Positions 24,064 to 32,679 of a stretch of DNA of 64,000 nt are shown in pieces. Position 1 is the stretch's first letter. Each line of letters starts with the position of its first letter. Both the position numbers and the translations under genes were made by a program. The DNA comes from Verrucomicrobiaceae bacterium UBA7681 (lineage in GTDB: Bacteria; Verrucomicrobiota; Verrucomicrobiia; Verrucomicrobiales; Verrucomicrobiaceae). The notes beneath the pieces were generated by a model. The model had not been told where the DNA came from. It saw nothing but the letters and a program-made list of their open reading frames with translations, and did no database searches. The stretch spans positions 58,817-122,816 of the forward strand of contig DLGZ01000052.1 in the NCBI GenBank assembly GCA_002482965.1, read 5' to 3'.

Positions 24064-24864
24064 CTACGCTGGATCCTTGGGTTTATCAGGAGCCGGAGCT
24101 GGAGCCTCAGGTGCCTTGGGAGCATCACCTTCTACGGGAGGACGGCGGAAGCCGCCTTCACCAGGAGGGCCGCCGGCACCGCCGGGTGCACCACCTTCGC
24201 CAGGACGATTCATGCCAGGGCCACCCTGACCGCCACGCATCATCTCGCGCATTTTTTCCATGGCCTTGAGGTATTCCTCTTCGGAGACACTGCCGTTACC
24301 ATCCGCATCCATGCGTTTGAAGTTTTCTTTGGGGTCACCAAACATGCCGCGTCCACGACCGCCGTCACCTTCACGGCGCATGCCTTGGCCTTGAGGCTGA
24401 CCGCCAGGAGATCCTCCCGGGGAACCACCTTCACCACCGCCAGGCGGACGACGGAAACCACCGCCTTCTCCGCCGGGAGAGCCACCGCCTTCAGGACGGC
24501 GCATTCCTTGCCCTCCCTGACCTTGGCCACCACGGCCCCCTGCCTGCGCCATCTTGGCGACTTCCTCTTTATCGACAAAACCATCGCTGTTCGTGTCCAT
24601 ATGGCCAAAGCGGTCCTCGCTTCCCTTCTTGCTCATATTGATGAACTCATCCTTGCTGATCTTGCCGTCGTTGTCGGTATCAGCACTTTTGATGAATTGA
24701 GCGATGCGTTCACCAGGATCACCACCGCCGGGAGGACCTCCAGGAGGAGGACCGCCGCGAGGGCCACCTTCTGGCGGAGGTCCTTTGGGTGCGTCTTGAG
24801 CGCTGGAGAGACAGGTCAGGCTCAGAATGCTGAACCCGTAGAGGAATGTTTTTTTGAGTTTCAT
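24064..24864 (-). CDS. Secreted EF-hand protein with Gly/Pro/Arg-rich linkers
   Basis: A 266-residue exported protein. The signal peptide is MKLKKTFLYGFSILSLTCLSSA. Three EF-hand loops are visible: DTDNDGKISKDEF and DTNSDGFVDKEEV as a pair in the first half, and DADGNGSVSEEEY in the second half. They are separated by long low-complexity stretches rich in Gly, Pro, Gln and Arg, including repeats of GGSPGG and RRPxGGG. Calcium binding is expected from the loop residues; the role is probably extracellular or surface-associated. An in-frame upstream codon would add ten residues, but this start coincides with the signal peptide. Confidence 0.87.
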   Translation of the reverse strand: MKLKKTFLYGFSILSLTCLSSAQDAPKGPPPEGGPRGGPPPGGPPGGGDPGERIAQFIKSADTDNDGKISKDEFINMSKKGSEDRFGHMDTNSDGFVDKEEVAKMAQAGGRGGQGQGGQGMRRPEGGGSPGGEGGGFRRPPGGGEGGSPGGSPGGQPQGQGMRREGDGGRGRGMFGDPKENFKRMDADGNGSVSEEEYLKAMEKMREMMRGGQGGPGMNRPGEGGAPGGAGGPPGEGGFRRPPVEGDAPKAPEAPAPAPDKPKDPA

Positions 24865-24947
24865 GTCGTGCGTGAGTTTGGTTAGTGAAAGCACGACGGC
24901 TCAAACAGAGCCCTCGTGAGTTGGTTGCAAAGTTTGCTGAAAAAAAT

Positions 24948-26276
24948 TCAAGCCAGCTCAGTCAGCAGCGCCTGATTCAGGCGCACCCCCGCCACAAAAT
25001 TCTCGATGGGAAAATTCTCATTCGGCGCATGCGCCTGGCAGTCCGGCAGCGCCAGTCCCAGTAGCAGCGTGTCCGCATTCAGCACGTCCTTGAACGCCTG
25101 CACGATGGGGATGCTGCCACCTTCACGAATGAGCGCAGTCTTCTCCCCAAACACCTTTTTCAGCGCACGCTGCGCAGCAGTGCCGAGCGCAGAATGCGGG
25201 TCCATCAAGTAAGGCATCCCTGTGTGCCCGGGGGTGATCTCCAGCCTCACTCCCTTGGGCAAATGCGCACGCAGATGCTCAGCCACAAGCTTTAGCACAA
25301 GGTCAGGATGCTGGTCCGGCACCAGGCGGAACGACAGCTTCACAAACGCCTCCCGCCCGATCACCGTCTTGGAGCCTTCTCCTTGATAACCTCCTCCAAT
25401 CCCGTTCACCTCCGCCGTAGGTCGTGCCCAGCGCCGCTCACGCTCCGTGTAGCCCGGCTCACCAAACAGCGCCGGAGACCCGGTCAGTTCCAGCATCTCC
25501 GCATCACCATCTCCGAGTTCCGCCCAGGCTTTGCGCTCCCAGTCGGCGATGGGCCTGACCCCATCATAGAATCCATCAATCATCACACGCCCTTCCGCAT
25601 CATGCAGTGTCGCCGTCAGGCGTGCGACAGCGGTGACTGGATTGGCAATGGCCCCGCCAAAAATTCCACTGTGCAGATCAATCGCCGGCCCGTGAATTTT
25701 CGCCTCCATGCACGCAATGCCACGCAGGCCATACGTGAAGGTCCCCACCCCGGGCGCAACCATCCCCGTGTCCGAAATCGCCACCACATCACACTTCAAC
25801 ATCTCCCGATGCTGCTCCAAAAACGGCTTCAAATTCGGACTTCCAATTTCTTCCTCACCTTCAAATAGAATCGTCAGGTTCACCGGCAGATCCGCATGCT
25901 TTTCCAGCGTCTCCGCCAGCCCCTGCATATGCGCCATGAGCTGCCCTTTGTTGTCCGTGGCTCCCCGGCAAAAAATGCGACCATCGCGAATCGTCGGCTC
26001 AAACGCCGGCGACTTCCACTCCCCCAGCGGCTCCGCCGGTTGCACATCGTAATGCCCATACAGCAGCACCGTGCGCCGTCCGACGATGTGCTTGTTCTTC
26101 GCCACCAGCACCGGATGCCCCGGCGTCTCATGCAAATCACCCGTCAGCCCCATCTCACGCACCTTCCCCAGCAGCCATTCAGCGCACCCCCTCACATCGG
26201 CACGTCGTGTGGAGTCAGTGGAAACAGAAGGAAAACGCAGGCACGTGAGGAGGTTGTCGAGTCCGGGTGGGTTCAT
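24948..26276 (-). CDS. M20 family dipeptidase/metallopeptidase
   Basis: A 442-residue cytosolic M20 peptidase (CPG2/DapE superfamily). Metal and catalytic motifs are present in order: LLYGHYDVQP (His ligand and Asp), CRGATDNKG (bridging Asp), EGEEEIGSPN (general-base Glu and metal Glu), the dimerisation segment with HGPAIDLHSG, and late QAHAPNENF (His ligand). The layout matches carnosinase-like dipeptidases. An in-frame TTG lies five codons upstream. It should hydrolyse dipeptides with an N-terminal site near a di-zinc centre. It stands alone, preceded by a repeat-rich spacer. Confidence 0.92.
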   Translation of the reverse strand: MNPPGLDNLLTCLRFPSVSTDSTRRADVRGCAEWLLGKVREMGLTGDLHETPGHPVLVAKNKHIVGRRTVLLYGHYDVQPAEPLGEWKSPAFEPTIRDGRIFCRGATDNKGQLMAHMQGLAETLEKHADLPVNLTILFEGEEEIGSPNLKPFLEQHREMLKCDVVAISDTGMVAPGVGTFTYGLRGIACMEAKIHGPAIDLHSGIFGGAIANPVTAVARLTATLHDAEGRVMIDGFYDGVRPIADWERKAWAELGDGDAEMLELTGSPALFGEPGYTERERRWARPTAEVNGIGGGYQGEGSKTVIGREAFVKLSFRLVPDQHPDLVLKLVAEHLRAHLPKGVRLEITPGHTGMPYLMDPHSALGTAAQRALKKVFGEKTALIREGGSIPIVQAFKDVLNADTLLLGLALPDCQAHAPNENFPIENFVAGVRLNQALLTELA

Positions 26277-26302
26277 AGGAAGAAAGGTCAAATATTGAAC
26301 TG

Positions 26303-26372
26303 CATTGAATGCGCCGGGCTTTCAGTTCCGGCATTCAATGTTCAATGTTGAGCGTTCAATGTTCAATGTTCC
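26303..26372. repeat. TTCAATG repeat cluster with hairpin
   Basis: An imperfect inverted repeat (CATTGAATGCGCCGG at 26303 pairs with CCGGCATTCAATG ending at 26340; two bases bulged, 10-base loop) runs into two near-identical 17-base direct copies of TTCAATGTTCAATGTT (from 26334 and 26355) separated by GAGCG. It occupies the spacer between two minus-strand genes. It looks like a dispersed low-complexity element and not a regulatory site; the hairpin could also terminate the upstream gene weakly. Confidence 0.7.
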
Positions 26373-26390
26373 ATTTTCTTCCGTCATCCC

Positions 26391-27014
26391 TCACTTCAAC
26401 TTCTTAACCTCAATCTCATCCACACTCCCCTTGCCTCCATAAAGGTTCAGCAGCACCCCGGCCTTCTCGCCCTCGGTCAGCTCAGTCTTAAGCTCCAGCA
26501 TCACCTGCTCATTCACCTGCACCGTGATCTTGTCCCCCTTTGACTCAAACGCCACCCGCTGCCATTCAGTGGATGGAATGCGGGTATTCGCGGACTTCAG
26601 CACTTTCTGATTGTCCACATCACGCACCACGACGGCACCCTTCGGGGTGACAGCGATGTTGATCTTCCTCTGCGCACCAGGGCGATCCCCCGGAGCATAA
26701 AAACCAAAGGCAATCCAACTGCAGGCCCAGGGCTTCACCAAAAGCTGCACCGAAACATCCTGCACCGGCGCCTCAAACGCCCGCCAGACCACAGCACCTT
26801 TGCCTGCCGCCTGATCCATCAGCAGCGCGCCATCGGCGACCTCAAATTTCGCCGCTTCCTCGCCTTTGGCATACACCCATTTTTCGTCCAGCTTCTCAGC
26901 CTTGAAATCATCCGCGAGGATGACATCCCCCTTCAACCGCATCGCCTTCGGCTTCTTATCCACCGCATGCAGCACGGTGGTCAGAGCGAGACAGAGAAGC
27001 AGGATGTGTTTCAC
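26391..27014 (-). CDS. Secreted beta-sandwich (LamG/DUF1080-like) protein
   Basis: A 207-residue exported protein starting at a GTG codon (the next Met lies after the signal). The signal peptide is about residues 1-17 (MKHILLLCLALTTVLHA). The remainder is a single jelly-roll-like domain: VILADDFKAEKLDEKWVYAKG at the start and STEWQRVAFESKGDKITVQVNEQVMLELKT near 150-180 resemble concanavalin-like DUF1080/LamG domains common in Verrucomicrobia and Planctomycetes. It may bind or process a carbohydrate; no catalytic residues can be assigned. It is 17 bases after the MFS gene, so probably co-transcribed. Confidence 0.75.
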   Translation of the reverse strand: MKHILLLCLALTTVLHAVDKKPKAMRLKGDVILADDFKAEKLDEKWVYAKGEEAAKFEVADGALLMDQAAGKGAVVWRAFEAPVQDVSVQLLVKPWACSWIAFGFYAPGDRPGAQRKINIAVTPKGAVVVRDVDNQKVLKSANTRIPSTEWQRVAFESKGDKITVQVNEQVMLELKTELTEGEKAGVLLNLYGGKGSVDEIEVKKLK

Positions 27015-27031
27015 CGCCGTTTAAGTTGGGA

Positions 27032-28267
27032 TCAATGTTTCACCTCGCCCACCGGACCGTGGTTCGGCGGACGGAAGAACAGCACCATAAGCACGATGCC
27101 CGCCAGCGCCATGCCCGTCGGCACTAGGAAAAGCTTGTGGTAGTCCACCACACCATCCGTGGTGTAGTTGACCACGAGCAGTGGGAAAATCTTGCTCGCC
27201 ACCACCATGCCGAGACCGAGGATCAGCAGGTTAAACAAGCCCTGCGCGCTGGAGCGGATGTCCTTCGGAAACACCGCGTCCACAAAGATGTAAACCGTCA
27301 CAAAGAAGAACGCATAGCAGATGCCGTGCAGCACCTGCACCGCCACGATCAGCCACTGATTTTCGGGCGTGCCGAAGAAGGCAAAGATGAAAAATCTCAC
27401 CGCATGCCCGCAGATCCCGATAATAAGTGTGGTCTTCCAACCCAGTTTTTTGAGCACCGTCCCAAGAATCAGCATCGTCACGATCTCCGCCACCTGCCCA
27501 ATGCTGCTGACCACCATGCTCATGTTCGCCGAGATGCCCACCTTTTGCAGGAAGCCATCGATCACGACGAAGTAGCCGTTGTGGATCGTCGAGTCGATGA
27601 ACGTGACAATAAAGAGCACCAGCACAAACGGATTGCCCAGCAGCTTCAGCGCCTTCAGCCAGGCCTTCTTATCCATGCCTTCCGCATCCTTGCGCGGTGG
27701 CGTGTGTGGCAGTGTCAGACTGAACACAGCCAGCACGAGGGAGATGATGCCGGCCACAATAAATACCCACCGAGTCTCCGCCGCGCCCGCCTTCTCACTG
27801 AGCAGGAAAATGAACGGCCAGCTCACCACGATCCAGCCAATCGTCCCACCCATGCGCACGAAACCAAAATCCTTCGCCGGGTCCTTCAAATTGGCAAAGG
27901 CCAGCGAGTTCGTCACCGAAATCGTCGGCACATACAGCAGGCAATAGACAATGAAGCAGGCAAAGAAGGGCCAGAAGGAAGTCTGAAACGCCGTCGCGAT
28001 CAGTGCCAGCCCCCCCACCAAATGGCTGAAGGCCAGAAAGCGCTCGGCGGAAAAGTTGCGGTCCGCGAACTGGTTGCTGAAAAAGATCCCCACAATCGAC
28101 GCAATGCCAAACGCACTGCCCACCAGCCACTGCTGATCTGGGTTAAACCCCAGCATCGTCATATAAGAGAAGATTTTGATCTGCCACGCCCCCCAGATGG
28201 CAATCTCCAAAATCATCATGAGGAACAGTTTAAACTTGATGGACGATTGCGCGGCGGTGTCAGTCAT
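27032..28267 (-). CDS. MFS transporter, nucleoside:H+ symporter-like
   Basis: A 411-residue integral membrane protein with twelve hydrophobic segments. The beginning, IKFKLFLMMILEIAIWGAWQIKIFSYMTML, resembles the nucleoside:H+ symporter family (NupG/XapB), as do VTNSLAFANLKDPAKDFGFVRMGGTIGWI in the first half and VQVLHGICYAFFFVTVYIFVDAVFP in the second. Substrates of the family are nucleosides, but verrucomicrobial members may carry other sugars. It is divergent from the peptide deformylase gene, and is followed by a secreted beta-sandwich gene, so uptake of a breakdown product is a possible combined role. Confidence 0.88.
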   Translation of the reverse strand: MTDTAAQSSIKFKLFLMMILEIAIWGAWQIKIFSYMTMLGFNPDQQWLVGSAFGIASIVGIFFSNQFADRNFSAERFLAFSHLVGGLALIATAFQTSFWPFFACFIVYCLLYVPTISVTNSLAFANLKDPAKDFGFVRMGGTIGWIVVSWPFIFLLSEKAGAAETRWVFIVAGIISLVLAVFSLTLPHTPPRKDAEGMDKKAWLKALKLLGNPFVLVLFIVTFIDSTIHNGYFVVIDGFLQKVGISANMSMVVSSIGQVAEIVTMLILGTVLKKLGWKTTLIIGICGHAVRFFIFAFFGTPENQWLIVAVQVLHGICYAFFFVTVYIFVDAVFPKDIRSSAQGLFNLLILGLGMVVASKIFPLLVVNYTTDGVVDYHKLFLVPTGMALAGIVLMVLFFRPPNHGPVGEVKH

Positions 28268-28365
28268 AGGTGGAAGGCCGCGAGGCTAGGGACACCGCCA
28301 CACCTTGGCAAGGACAAAACCACTCCGGAGCTTGAGCCGGTGAAATCCCGGTGATATTAAGGAGC

Positions 28366-28929
28366 ATGGTCCGCAAAATCGTCCGCTACCCCGAACCCGT
28401 CCTCCGTGCCAAATGCCGTCCCGTGACTGAAGTCACGCCCGAAATCCGTGCACTGGCCGCCGACATGCTCGAAACGATGCGCGAAGCCAACGGCGTCGGC
28501 CTGGCCGCCCCGCAGGTCGCCGTGGATGTTCAGCTCGCCGTCATCGACGTCTCTCACAATCCCGACTGCATCACCTTCATGAAGATCAACGGCGAGAAGG
28601 TCGACATGGTCCAGCACATGCCCATCATCCTGACCAATCCCCAGCTCGAACTCGGCAGCGCCAAGGAGATCGGCGAAGAAGGTTGTCTCAGCTTCCCCCG
28701 CCTCCGGGGTGACATCCGCCGCTCCAGCCAGATCAAGGTCACCTACACTGACCTCGACGGCAAAACCGTCACCGTGGAATCCGACGGCCTCCTCTCCCGC
28801 GCCTTCCAGCACGAGATCGACCACCTCAACGGCATCCTCTTCATCGACCGCCTCAACGCCGTCGCCAAAGTCAGCATCAAGCGCAAGCTCGCCCGCCTCA
28901 TGGAAGAGTGGGAAGAAGACGACGAATAA
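28366..28929 (+). CDS. def: Peptide deformylase
   Basis: A 187-residue deformylase that removes the N-formyl group from nascent proteins. All three motifs are present: GVGLAAPQ (residues 43-50), EGCLSFP (105-111, Cys107 metal ligand) and QHEIDHLNG (148-156, His149 and His153 ligands with catalytic Glu150). An in-frame GTG at 28351 would add five residues; AAGGAG lies one base before the ATG and could serve that upstream region poorly. It is a stand-alone housekeeping gene, without the usual fmt neighbour in this window. Confidence 0.95.
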   Translation: MVRKIVRYPEPVLRAKCRPVTEVTPEIRALAADMLETMREANGVGLAAPQVAVDVQLAVIDVSHNPDCITFMKINGEKVDMVQHMPIILTNPQLELGSAKEIGEEGCLSFPRLRGDIRRSSQIKVTYTDLDGKTVTVESDGLLSRAFQHEIDHLNGILFIDRLNAVAKVSIKRKLARLMEEWEEDDE

Positions 28930-28931
28930 TA

Positions 28932-28946
28932 GAGCCAGCAGTCGGG
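28932..28946 (-). other. Fragment matching the 3' end of tRNA-Thr(TGT)
   Basis: Fifteen consecutive bases are identical to the 3' T-arm/acceptor portion of the tRNA at 34141-34215, in the same orientation. The next bases (CGTCCTGCGAG) resemble the more distal tRNA sequence after a deletion of about ten bases. It lies three bases downstream of the deformylase stop. It may be a tRNA scar from recombination; no integrase is present. Confidence 0.45.
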
Positions 28947-29057
28947 CGTCCTGCGAGTGCAGTTCCAAGGAATTTACGCTGACACTGTAGCCAAAGCGTT
29001 CCAGTTCTTCTCGGAGCTTTTGCAGCGGGGTGGTCCCGGGTGAGCAAGGAGCGTTTT

Positions 29058-29750
29058 TTAAACCGTAGCACCAAACAAGGCGCCAACCCCGGCAGTCATC
29101 GCCATCGCAAGCGCCCCCCAGAAAGTCACGCGAGCGACCGACTTCAACACCGGTGATCCACCGGCGCGTGCCGCCAGACCACCCAGCAGCGCGAGAAAGA
29201 GGAGTGAGCTGCCCGACACCGCCCAGACGAGCGCGGAAGATGGCACAAAAACCACGAGCAGCAGCGGCATAGCGGCACCGACAGCGAAAGTAGCCGCCGA
29301 TGCCATCGCAGCCTGCACCGGCCGAGCGCTCAGCGTGTCGGAAATGCCCAGTTCATCGCGTGCATGTGCCCCCAGGGCATCCTTAGCCATCAGTTGCGTG
29401 GCCACCTCACCGGCGAGCTGGGTATCGAGACCCCGCGCCACATAGATGGCCGCCAGCTCTTCGTGTTCATTCACGGCGTCCGTTGCCAGTTCCACACGCT
29501 CACGGTCCAGGTCCGCGTTCTCCGTGTCAGACTGAGAACTGACGGAAACATACTCACCTGCCGCCATCGACATCGCGCCCGCCACCAGTCCGGCGATGCC
29601 CGCGACCAACACATTGGCCCGGCTTGATTCGGCGGCTGCCACACCCACGATCAGGCTGGCGGTGGAAACAATGCCATCATTCGCACCGAGGACAGCGGCG
29701 CGGAGCCATCCGACTCGGTGTGTGCGGTGATGCTCAGTGTGTCTCTTCAT
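29058..29750 (-). CDS. VIT family transporter (CCC1-like iron/manganese)
   Basis: A 230-residue membrane protein of the VIT1/CCC1 family. The N-terminus contains HRVGWLRAAVLGANDGIVSTASLIVGVA, the signature first helix; AGAMSMAAGEYVSVSSQSDTENADL is the conserved second helix and loop; and the central Glu-rich cytoplasmic part (EHEELAAIYVARGL) probably binds metal. Three more helices follow to the end. Family members move Fe2+ or Mn2+ out of the cytoplasm. The start at 29750 was preferred over an upstream in-frame codon because the conserved basic N-terminus begins there. No linked ferritin gene is visible. Confidence 0.9.
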   Translation of the reverse strand: MKRHTEHHRTHRVGWLRAAVLGANDGIVSTASLIVGVAAAESSRANVLVAGIAGLVAGAMSMAAGEYVSVSSQSDTENADLDRERVELATDAVNEHEELAAIYVARGLDTQLAGEVATQLMAKDALGAHARDELGISDTLSARPVQAAMASAATFAVGAAMPLLLVVFVPSSALVWAVSGSSLLFLALLGGLAARAGGSPVLKSVARVTFWGALAMAMTAGVGALFGATV

Positions 29751-29867
29751 AAATGCTCTTTTTCCCCGCGTCTCAACCCTCGACGACCTTCGTCGCAACG
29801 GCATCACCGCACAAGCATCCTCTGAAGGATTTCGGGAGCTCTCCGTGAACAGAGCAGAAGAGTCGCA

Positions 29868-30740
29868 CTACGGTTCCGGCGTCGAAAACTCCACGCCGAC
29901 CACCATGCTCAGGCACGCTCCTGCTGGCCCGAAATACCTCCCGCTCACCGGCATCACTCCACGCGGATGGTGGCTCGTTCCGGTGACGATGTGCCGGTGC
30001 TCGCACCGTTTTCCCGTCGTCGGATCAAAGCCCCGCCAGCCAAGCTGCGGGAAATACACCTCGGCCCACGCATGGGTCGATCCACGTGCCGCACGCGTCG
30101 CCTGGCAGTCCAGAAAGCCGCTGGCAAAACGCGCTGCGATGCCCAGATGGCGCAGCGTTTCCATCATCAGCGTCGCCACATCGCGGCACGAGCCGCTGCC
30201 CAGAGACAAGGTGGTTCCCGGCGTCTGCACCCCCTTCTGCTCACGGCGCTTGTAGCCGATCTTCTGGTGGATCGCCTCTGCCACTTGCAGCACGAAAGCC
30301 TCCGCGCTTGGAAATTCTCTGGGATCAGGCAGCGTGCCGATCCATGCTTGCAGGGCCGCCGTTTCCTCAGCGAAGACCGGTGTCATGTAGCCCTTCAGGA
30401 TCGCCAGCTCCAGCGGGTCATACTCCAGCGGATAGAGACTCGGGCTGTGTGGCTTTAGGGGGGGAGCATCCGGCGAAAAAAACCGCCTCACCACCACATC
30501 CACATCGAATTTCAACTCAGTGCCCGGCTCACGAAAATGCGCGTAGGCGATCGAGTTCCCGAAAATATCCCATGCCCACGTCACATCCGCCGCCGGCGTG
30601 ATGGAAAGATTCAGACTCTCCACCCGCAAGTCGTGCCCCTCACGCGGACGAATCACCAACCGGTGCATCTCGAAGGTCACCGGCTGCGCGTATTGGTAGT
30701 GCGTGCGGTGGATGATCCTCAGCAGATGGCTGTCACTCAT
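29868..30740 (-). CDS. Transglutaminase-like protein 1
   Basis: A 290-residue protein with an N-terminal beta domain (bacterial transglutaminase-like N-terminal region, HRTHYQYAQPVTFEMHRLVIRPRE) and a C-terminal papain-like transglutaminase core. The triad is Cys185 in GSGSCRDVATLMME, His223 in STHAWAEVYF and Asp239 in GFDPTTG. Such bacterial proteins are probably peptidases or amidases, as no cross-linking activity is established. Its first codon overlaps the stop of the next transglutaminase gene upstream (ATGA), so the two are translated as a pair. Confidence 0.88.
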   Translation of the reverse strand: MSDSHLLRIIHRTHYQYAQPVTFEMHRLVIRPREGHDLRVESLNLSITPAADVTWAWDIFGNSIAYAHFREPGTELKFDVDVVVRRFFSPDAPPLKPHSPSLYPLEYDPLELAILKGYMTPVFAEETAALQAWIGTLPDPREFPSAEAFVLQVAEAIHQKIGYKRREQKGVQTPGTTLSLGSGSCRDVATLMMETLRHLGIAARFASGFLDCQATRAARGSTHAWAEVYFPQLGWRGFDPTTGKRCEHRHIVTGTSHHPRGVMPVSGRYFGPAGACLSMVVGVEFSTPEP

Positions 30741-31579
30741 GGCTCGATCAATATGGCCCGGCCCGCCAGATCGGCGGCACTCAGCGGTTGAAATTCATCT
30801 GCCACACAGGACACCGACATGCGGGTCATCTGCATCTGGCCAAAAATCGTGGCGACCGCAGCGTCCGCCGCATCACGGCCTGTGCCGATGCGCACCAGCC
30901 CGTTGAGTGCAGCCAGCCGCGTAGGATCAAAAATAAACCACCGGTTCCCGATGCAGGCCTCAAAACAGGCGTGGAAATCGGGCGGCTGCATGTTGCAGGC
31001 ATAGCCGGCAAAGTAGCGCGCCGGGATCGACAGCGCCCGGCAGAAAGCGATCCCGAGATGCGCAAAATCACGGCACACACCCGCACGCTGCGTCACCGTG
31101 TCATAGGCGGAAGTCTCCTCATTCGTTGCACCGCTGAGGTAGTCGATGTTTTCAAAGATCCAGTCCGCGATGGCCACCGCCTGATGGTACGGATGCTCGA
31201 TGCCGCCAAACATCTTCGTCGCCAGCCGCCCCATCCGGTCAGACTGGCAGTAGCGGCTCGGGAACAGATACGAGATGGCCGAACTCTGGATCTCAGAGAC
31301 CGGGATGCCCTGAATCTCCTCGTGACTGACCATCTTGTGACGCGTCTCGGCCATCACCGAGTAGCTCACTTCCAGCTTCGTGGCATCTCCCGTTTCCAAT
31401 CGGATGTAACGGTTCTCTCCCGGCCCCATTGGCAGCTCTTCCCACTTCACGCCAGGTGTCACCTGGAAGGATTCCATCTGCAGCGTTTGATTCTGCGTCG
31501 CCAGAGCATGAATGCTCAGCAGCACCGTGCTTTGCATCAGCACATCATATTGGAGTTCAGCGTTGATTTGAAAAGCCAT
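30737..31579 (-). CDS. Transglutaminase-like protein 2
   Basis: A 280-residue transglutaminase-core protein with Cys169 in GVCRDFAHLG, His203 in DFHACFEA and Asp218 in IFDPT. The N-terminal 100 residues form a beta-rich domain beginning FQINAELQYDVLMQST. The segment LFPSRYCQSDRMGRLA (105-120) is shared almost word for word with the divergent third gene. The start at 31579 fits the first beta strand; an upstream ATG would add four residues. It is the proximal gene of the minus-strand transglutaminase pair. Confidence 0.88.
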   Translation of the reverse strand: MAFQINAELQYDVLMQSTVLLSIHALATQNQTLQMESFQVTPGVKWEELPMGPGENRYIRLETGDATKLEVSYSVMAETRHKMVSHEEIQGIPVSEIQSSAISYLFPSRYCQSDRMGRLATKMFGGIEHPYHQAVAIADWIFENIDYLSGATNEETSAYDTVTQRAGVCRDFAHLGIAFCRALSIPARYFAGYACNMQPPDFHACFEACIGNRWFIFDPTRLAALNGLVRIGTGRDAADAAVATIFGQMQMTRMSVSCVADEFQPLSAADLAGRAILIEP

Positions 31580-31687
31580 GGAGTGCAGCATCGCCCCGAA
31601 GGAGAAACAAGCAATAGGCGGACTGCTGGGGTGTATGCCCCATGGCAATCTCGGGCGCGGTGCGAGAGATTCAGCCTGCTCCTTGCC

Positions 31688-32485
31688 ATGATTATAGACG
31701 CCTCCTGCCGCCTTGAATATTTAGTCCCCTTCGAAATACACGCCATCTTCATGCTTCGTCCGCGCAGCGGCTCCGGACAGTGGATCATCCGGGAGGAGTT
31801 CGACATGAATCCCCGCGTGCCAGTCGAAGAATACACAGATTTCTACGGCAACCTCTGCCAGCGGATCATCATGCCCAAGGGCCATTTCCACTACTCCATG
31901 AAATGCCGCGCCAGAGTGCCGACTGAGTTGCACAGCCAGCCGCTCGCACAGCTCCATTCCGTGAAGCAGCTCCCCGTGGATGTGCTGCACTACCTCCTGC
32001 CCAGCCGCTACTGTCAGTCAGACAAGTTGGGCGACCTCGCCACCTCCATTGTTGGCAACGCACCCAGCAGCTACCAAAACGTCACCAACCTGCGCAACTG
32101 GATCCACGAGAACATCGCATTTCAGCGCGGCACCAGCAATTCATCCACTTCCGCCATCGAAACGATAACCACTCGGCACGGCGTGTGCCGTGACTTCGCG
32201 CATTTGGGCATCGCCCTCTGCCGTTCCATCAATGTCCCTGCACGCATGGTCGTGGGTTTTGTACTCGGCCTGGAACCCATGGACCTCCACGCATGGTTTG
32301 AGGCCTACATCGGCGGACAGTGGTTCACCTTCGACGCCACCGAAGACCATCCTGGTGGCAACCGCTTGGTCATCGCCTATGGCCAGGATGCGGCAGACGT
32401 GGCGATCGCCTCCATCTTCGGCCCTTTTACCTGCACCACCATGCAAGTCACCGTCGCCATCGCCCCCGAAACCGAAAACGGCTGA
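31688..32485 (+). CDS. Transglutaminase-like protein 3
   Basis: A 265-residue homologue of the preceding gene, on the opposite strand and separated by 108 bases. Its triad is Cys167 in GVCRDFAHLG, His201 in DLHAWFEA and Asp216 in TFDATED, and it also carries LLPSRYCQSDKLGDLA near residue 103. The start at 31688 was chosen because the long upstream extension is antisense to the neighbouring gene. The divergent arrangement suggests duplication by inversion and possibly a shared control region between 31580 and 31687. Confidence 0.88.
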   Translation: MIIDASCRLEYLVPFEIHAIFMLRPRSGSGQWIIREEFDMNPRVPVEEYTDFYGNLCQRIIMPKGHFHYSMKCRARVPTELHSQPLAQLHSVKQLPVDVLHYLLPSRYCQSDKLGDLATSIVGNAPSSYQNVTNLRNWIHENIAFQRGTSNSSTSAIETITTRHGVCRDFAHLGIALCRSINVPARMVVGFVLGLEPMDLHAWFEAYIGGQWFTFDATEDHPGGNRLVIAYGQDAADVAIASIFGPFTCTTMQVTVAIAPETENG

Positions 32486-32562
32486 TCCTTTTTCCGCAAG
32501 TTTCCACCATGGCGTAGATGCTGGACGCCTTGCTTTCAGGCGGGTTCCAGCCGTTTTAGAAT

Positions 32563-32622
32563 GAAGCCAGCAGTCGAGGTCGAACCCGCAATCTGCAATT
32601 TCTCTGCCCACTGGCGAACCCA
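32563..32622 (-). pseudogene. Degenerate tRNA-Thr-like remnant
   Basis: Positions 32565-32586 match the 3' end of the functional tRNA-Thr(TGT) at 21 of 22 bases (AGCCAGCAGTCG, then GGTCGAACC). Farther on, CTGC, TTT and CTGCCCACTGG can still be aligned with the anticodon-arm and D-arm regions, but the anticodon loop is deleted, so it cannot be a working tRNA. It lies in the spacer between the third transglutaminase gene and the DUF3500 gene, in the same orientation as the real tRNA 1.6 kb away. Confidence 0.55.
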
Positions 32623-32679
32623 CGATCATCCTCTGGATCAGCAAGATGCCCAGATCCAAGGCTGTATTGTATCCCCGCC

